Positions 32,111-34,648 of a DNA stretch of 34,648 nt are shown in pieces. Where the stretch lies: assembly GCA_024636775.1 (NCBI GenBank), contig JAGXGP010000023.1, forward strand, positions 1 to 34,648. Direction: 5' to 3'. Source of the DNA: Hydrogenophilales bacterium (GTDB taxonomy: Bacteria; Pseudomonadota; Gammaproteobacteria; Burkholderiales; Thiobacillaceae). Both the position numbers and the translations under genes were made by a program. The notes beneath the pieces are model-generated. The model did not search any database. It was not told the origin of the DNA and saw only the letters and a list, made by a program, of their open reading frames with translations. Every line of letters starts with the position of its first letter. The first letter of the stretch is position 1.

Positions 32111-33691
32111 TTAGAGATGTTCTTCTATCGGCAACGCCTGTAACACCCTCAATAGCCCGCGCTGAGTCGGCGTGGTATCGGGTTCGAGATCGGACAGGCG
32201 CTCGATGCCTTGATGGACGTCTCGCCATTGCAATCGTGTCGGCTCGTTTTTTTCGATCACGAGCCGGGGTTGATAGCTGCGCTCGGGCCGCATGGCATCT
32301 TCCACAATCGCAGTAACCTGGCGCGCGAGTTCGTGCGAGTGGATGACCAATCCCATTTCGGTGTTCAGCAGGGCTGAACGCGGATCGAAGTTGAAGCTGC
32401 CGATAAACACGTGTTCGTCGTCGAAGACAAAAGTCTTGGCATGCAGGCTGGCGCGCGACGAGCCGCTGCCGAGGTTGCGCAGGCGGCCACCGGTGGGTTC
32501 GGCCACGGGTTTCAGTTCGTAGAGATTGATGCCATTCTCCAGCAGCGGAATGCGGTAATTGGCATAGCCGGCGTGGACCACGGGCACATCGCTCGCGGCA
32601 TAGGCATTGGTCAGGACGTCGATTTGCACACCCTGGTGGCGCCAATAACGGAAATAGGCCAAGCCGAAAGGCCCGGGTACAAAATAGGGCGAAACGATGA
32701 GCGCACGCCGGGTGGGGTCGACCCACAGGCCGGCGAGTTGGCCGATCATCAGGGTTGACGTCAATTGGTCTGGGTTCAGCACTTTGTCAGGCGGGTCGAC
32801 GATGAGGTCGGCCGGTGCAATATTCCAAGGGGTAACTCCCGATAGCAGTTTTGGCAGCGGGTCTGCCACGGTCAGCGCAGTACCCCGTTCGCCACCCAGG
32901 AGTTTGGCGCGGAGCTGATGCAGAAGCCGGGTGGCACGCTGCAGCCGGATTTCTCCTTTTTCAACAGGCAAAGCCGAGGCGGGGACTGCGGAATTGTTGT
33001 TCCAGTATTGGTCGAATGACTGTGACATTTTGTCGACGATGGCGCCGGCAGCCAGCACATCGAGGTCGACAAAAGTGAATTCATCGTGGGCATCGAAATA
33101 CTCGTCGCCGATATTGCGGCCGCCCGTGATGCCCAGCTGATTGTCGGCAATGAAGACCTTGTTATGCATGCGCCGGTTGAGTCGGACACTATCGCTTAGC
33201 GCCTGCCAGCCTCGAACGAAAATGTTGGCGCTACGGGTGTGGAAGGGGTTAAACAACCGAATCTGGATATTGGGGTGGGCGTTGAGCGTGGCAAGCCCTA
33301 CCTCCTTGTCGGCGGTGTCGATGTCGTCGATCAGCAGGCGGACGCGCACGCCGCGTTCCGCCGCGGCCAGCAACGCTGAGGCGACCAGCTTGCCGGTGGT
33401 GTCGTTATGGAACAGGTAATACTGCACGTCGATCGTGCGGGTGGCATGTTGGGCCAGTGCCAGCCTTGCAGCCAGCGCAGCTTTGCCATCCGCCAGCAGA
33501 TGGAAACCCGATTGGCCTGCGGGCAGGTGCAGCGCCAGTTGCGATTTTAATGGGGTAGGGGTCTGGATTGAGGTGGCGTAGGAAGGGGTGCGCGCTGCTT
33601 TGAGATTGAGGGTGGGCGCACAGCCCGTGAGTGCCAGCAACGCGGCCAGTCCGAACCAGGCTAAGCTGATCGGGCTAGGCCGTTTGCTCAT
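32111..33691 (-). CDS. phospholipase D-family lipoprotein (cardiolipin synthase C-like)
   Basis: A 526-aa protein with two HKD motifs. The first is MHNKVFIADN with the following GGRNIGDEYF; the second is HAKTFVFDDEHVFIGSFNFD. The start at 33691 gives a lipoprotein signal peptide with lipobox LTGC (Cys24), so the enzyme is probably membrane-attached in the periplasm. The motif layout (RTIDVQYYLFHNDTTG near the start, FNFDPRSALLNTEMG) is that of YmdC/ClsC-like phosphatidyl-transferases, which can join phospholipids into cardiolipin. The longer frame to 33751 would only extend it inside ampD. The reaction is inferred, not certain. Confidence 0.88.
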   Translation of the reverse strand: MSKRPSPISLAWFGLAALLALTGCAPTLNLKAARTPSYATSIQTPTPLKSQLALHLPAGQSGFHLLADGKAALAARLALAQHATRTIDVQYYLFHNDTTGKLVASALLAAAERGVRVRLLIDDIDTADKEVGLATLNAHPNIQIRLFNPFHTRSANIFVRGWQALSDSVRLNRRMHNKVFIADNQLGITGGRNIGDEYFDAHDEFTFVDLDVLAAGAIVDKMSQSFDQYWNNNSAVPASALPVEKGEIRLQRATRLLHQLRAKLLGGERGTALTVADPLPKLLSGVTPWNIAPADLIVDPPDKVLNPDQLTSTLMIGQLAGLWVDPTRRALIVSPYFVPGPFGLAYFRYWRHQGVQIDVLTNAYAASDVPVVHAGYANYRIPLLENGINLYELKPVAEPTGGRLRNLGSGSSRASLHAKTFVFDDEHVFIGSFNFDPRSALLNTEMGLVIHSHELARQVTAIVEDAMRPERSYQPRLVIEKNEPTRLQWRDVHQGIERLSDLEPDTTPTQRGLLRVLQALPIEEHL

Positions 33692-34229
33692 GCAGTCGCT
33701 GCCAGTCGAAGTGGGGGCCAGGATCGGTTTTACGACCGGCGGCAATGTCACTGTGCCCCACCACGGCCTGAATGGGATAAGCCTGCTTCAATTGACGGAC
33801 CAATGGCGCCAGGCTTGCGTACTGGGCATCGGTAAACGGCAGGTCGTCAGTGCCTTCCAGCTCGATCCCGATGGAAAAATCGTTACATCGCTCACAGCCC
33901 TGCCAGCTTGAAACGCCTGCGTGCCAGGCGCGCAGGCTACACGGCACGAACTGGATCAGGGAGCCATCGCGGCGGATGAAAAAATGCGCGGATACCTTGA
34001 TGTCACGTATCGACTGGTAATACGGGTTTGCGTCCCAGTCGAGCTGGTTGGTGAAAAGCGCAATCACCGCATCGCCTTCGAACACGCCCGGCGGTAGCGA
34101 AATGTTGTGGACGACGATGAGTTCGATGGCCCTGCCTTCTGGTCGCATGTCGCAATTGGGCGAGGGCAGTTGGCGTGCAGTGGATAGCCAGCCAGCCATA
34201 TCGAGTGAGAGGGGAGCGGGAAGCGACAT
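33675..34229 (-). CDS. ampD: 1,6-anhydro-N-acetylmuramyl-L-alanine amidase AmpD
   Basis: A 184-aa cytoplasmic amidase_2 enzyme of peptidoglycan recycling that releases the peptide from anhydro-muropeptides. The zinc ligands are H41 (VVHNIS), H159 (GHSDIA) and D169 (TDPG). ELEG (about 123-126) and K167 match the catalytic positions of characterised AmpD. The frame overlaps the PLD lipoprotein start by 17 nt, so it is the first gene of this minus-strand series. The start is the ATG at 34229; the family usually begins within a few residues of this point. Confidence 0.94.
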   Translation of the reverse strand: MSLPAPLSLDMAGWLSTARQLPSPNCDMRPEGRAIELIVVHNISLPPGVFEGDAVIALFTNQLDWDANPYYQSIRDIKVSAHFFIRRDGSLIQFVPCSLRAWHAGVSSWQGCERCNDFSIGIELEGTDDLPFTDAQYASLAPLVRQLKQAYPIQAVVGHSDIAAGRKTDPGPHFDWQRLHEQTA

Positions 34230-34336
34230 GGCTCAAGCTTACTCGAGCTGGAACACGTCTGGAAAGCCTCTTTGCTGTCACGGCCTGCCCGTGATTGCAG
34301 GTAAACTGCGGACTTTCCCGGATTCACAGGTGGGCC

Positions 34337-34648
34337 ATGACACGGCTTGAAGCGCAACAACTGCTGGATAATGCCGAGCCCATTGCGTCAGCAGACGAAG
34401 TGCAGGCGGTGCTTGATCGCCTTGCAGGTGAAATTTCGCATGTCCTCGCTGAGGCGTTTCCGCTGGTACTCCCGGTTATGGGCGGGGCGGTGGTATTCGC
34501 CGGCCAGCTGCTGCCGAAATTACGCTTTCCGCTGGAGTTTGATTATTTGCACGTCACCCGTTATCGCGGCAACATCAGCGGCGCCGAGGTGGAATGGCGC
34601 GTGCTGCCCGGGCAAAACGTGGTGGGCCGCAATGTGCTGGTGCTGGAC
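34337..34648 (+). CDS. hpt: hypoxanthine/guanine phosphoribosyltransferase, 5' part only
   Basis: The ATG at 34337 opens a frame of 104 codons that runs off the window end. The product begins MTRLEAQQLLDNAEPIASA, with VMGGAVVFAGQLLPKL and FDYLHVTRYRG, the N-terminal half of a purine salvage phosphoribosyltransferase. The PRPP-binding loop begins at the very end (NVLVLD, normally followed by DIVDEG) and is cut off. A GGTGGG ribosome-site-like sequence precedes the start. The gene is divergent from ampD, with a 107-nt shared region in which I see no confident promoter. Confidence 0.88.
   Translation, partial: MTRLEAQQLLDNAEPIASADEVQAVLDRLAGEISHVLAEAFPLVLPVMGGAVVFAGQLLPKLRFPLEFDYLHVTRYRGNISGAEVEWRVLPGQNVVGRNVLVLD

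Overview
The base composition, the codon choice and the families present (MSHA pilus genes, PEP-CTERM protein, TypA, PurT, AmpD, group 2 truncated haemoglobin, RmuC) suggest the chromosome of an environmental betaproteobacterium. The assignment is by family resemblance and no species is claimed. No integrase, transposase, phage gene or CRISPR array was seen.

Layout. (i) 1-2414: tRNA-Ser(UGA) on the minus strand, a conserved hypothetical protein on plus, and a zinc-ribbon Nudix hydrolase on minus. (ii) 2461-6035, plus strand: a MoxR-type AAA+ ATPase, a metallopeptidase/VWA partner, an Hsp33 chaperone that has lost two of its four zinc cysteines, and a small exported protein. (iii) 6325-22544, plus strand: a nearly gapless 16-kb MSHA-type IV pilus locus of 15 genes in the order mshE-G-A-C-D-O-P-Q-I-(pilN-like)-J-K-L-M-N. 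Compared with the Vibrio order (I-J-K-L-M-N-E-G-F-B-A-C-D-O-P-Q), the two halves are exchanged. A candidate sigma-54 promoter and strong inverted repeats flank the major pilin gene. (iv) 22731-24003, plus strand: a tiny Ala-rich lipoprotein with its own terminator, and a PEP-CTERM protein. (v) 24004-34229, minus strand: ampD, a phospholipase-D-type lipoprotein, purT, truncated haemoglobin, a hypothetical membrane-anchored protein, typA, rmuC, mtfA, and an aminotransferase pseudogene with three separate lesions. (vi) 34337-end, plus strand: the start of a hypoxanthine/guanine phosphoribosyltransferase gene.

How the genes work together. MshE (ATPase with two perfectly spaced c-di-GMP-binding motifs) and MshG (platform) drive assembly of the MshA pilin. 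MshC/D/O/P are minor pilins. MshQ is a large LamG-type exported protein and a candidate adhesin or pilus-tip component. MshI, the PilN-like protein and MshJ form the inner-membrane alignment complex. MshK, MshL (secretin), MshM (ATPase) and MshN (TPR) build the periplasmic and outer-membrane channel. The prepilin peptidase must be encoded elsewhere. The cis-elements around mshA suggest that pilin is produced in excess over the downstream minor pilins by a dedicated promoter plus hairpin attenuation or mRNA processing. This is an inference from sequence only.
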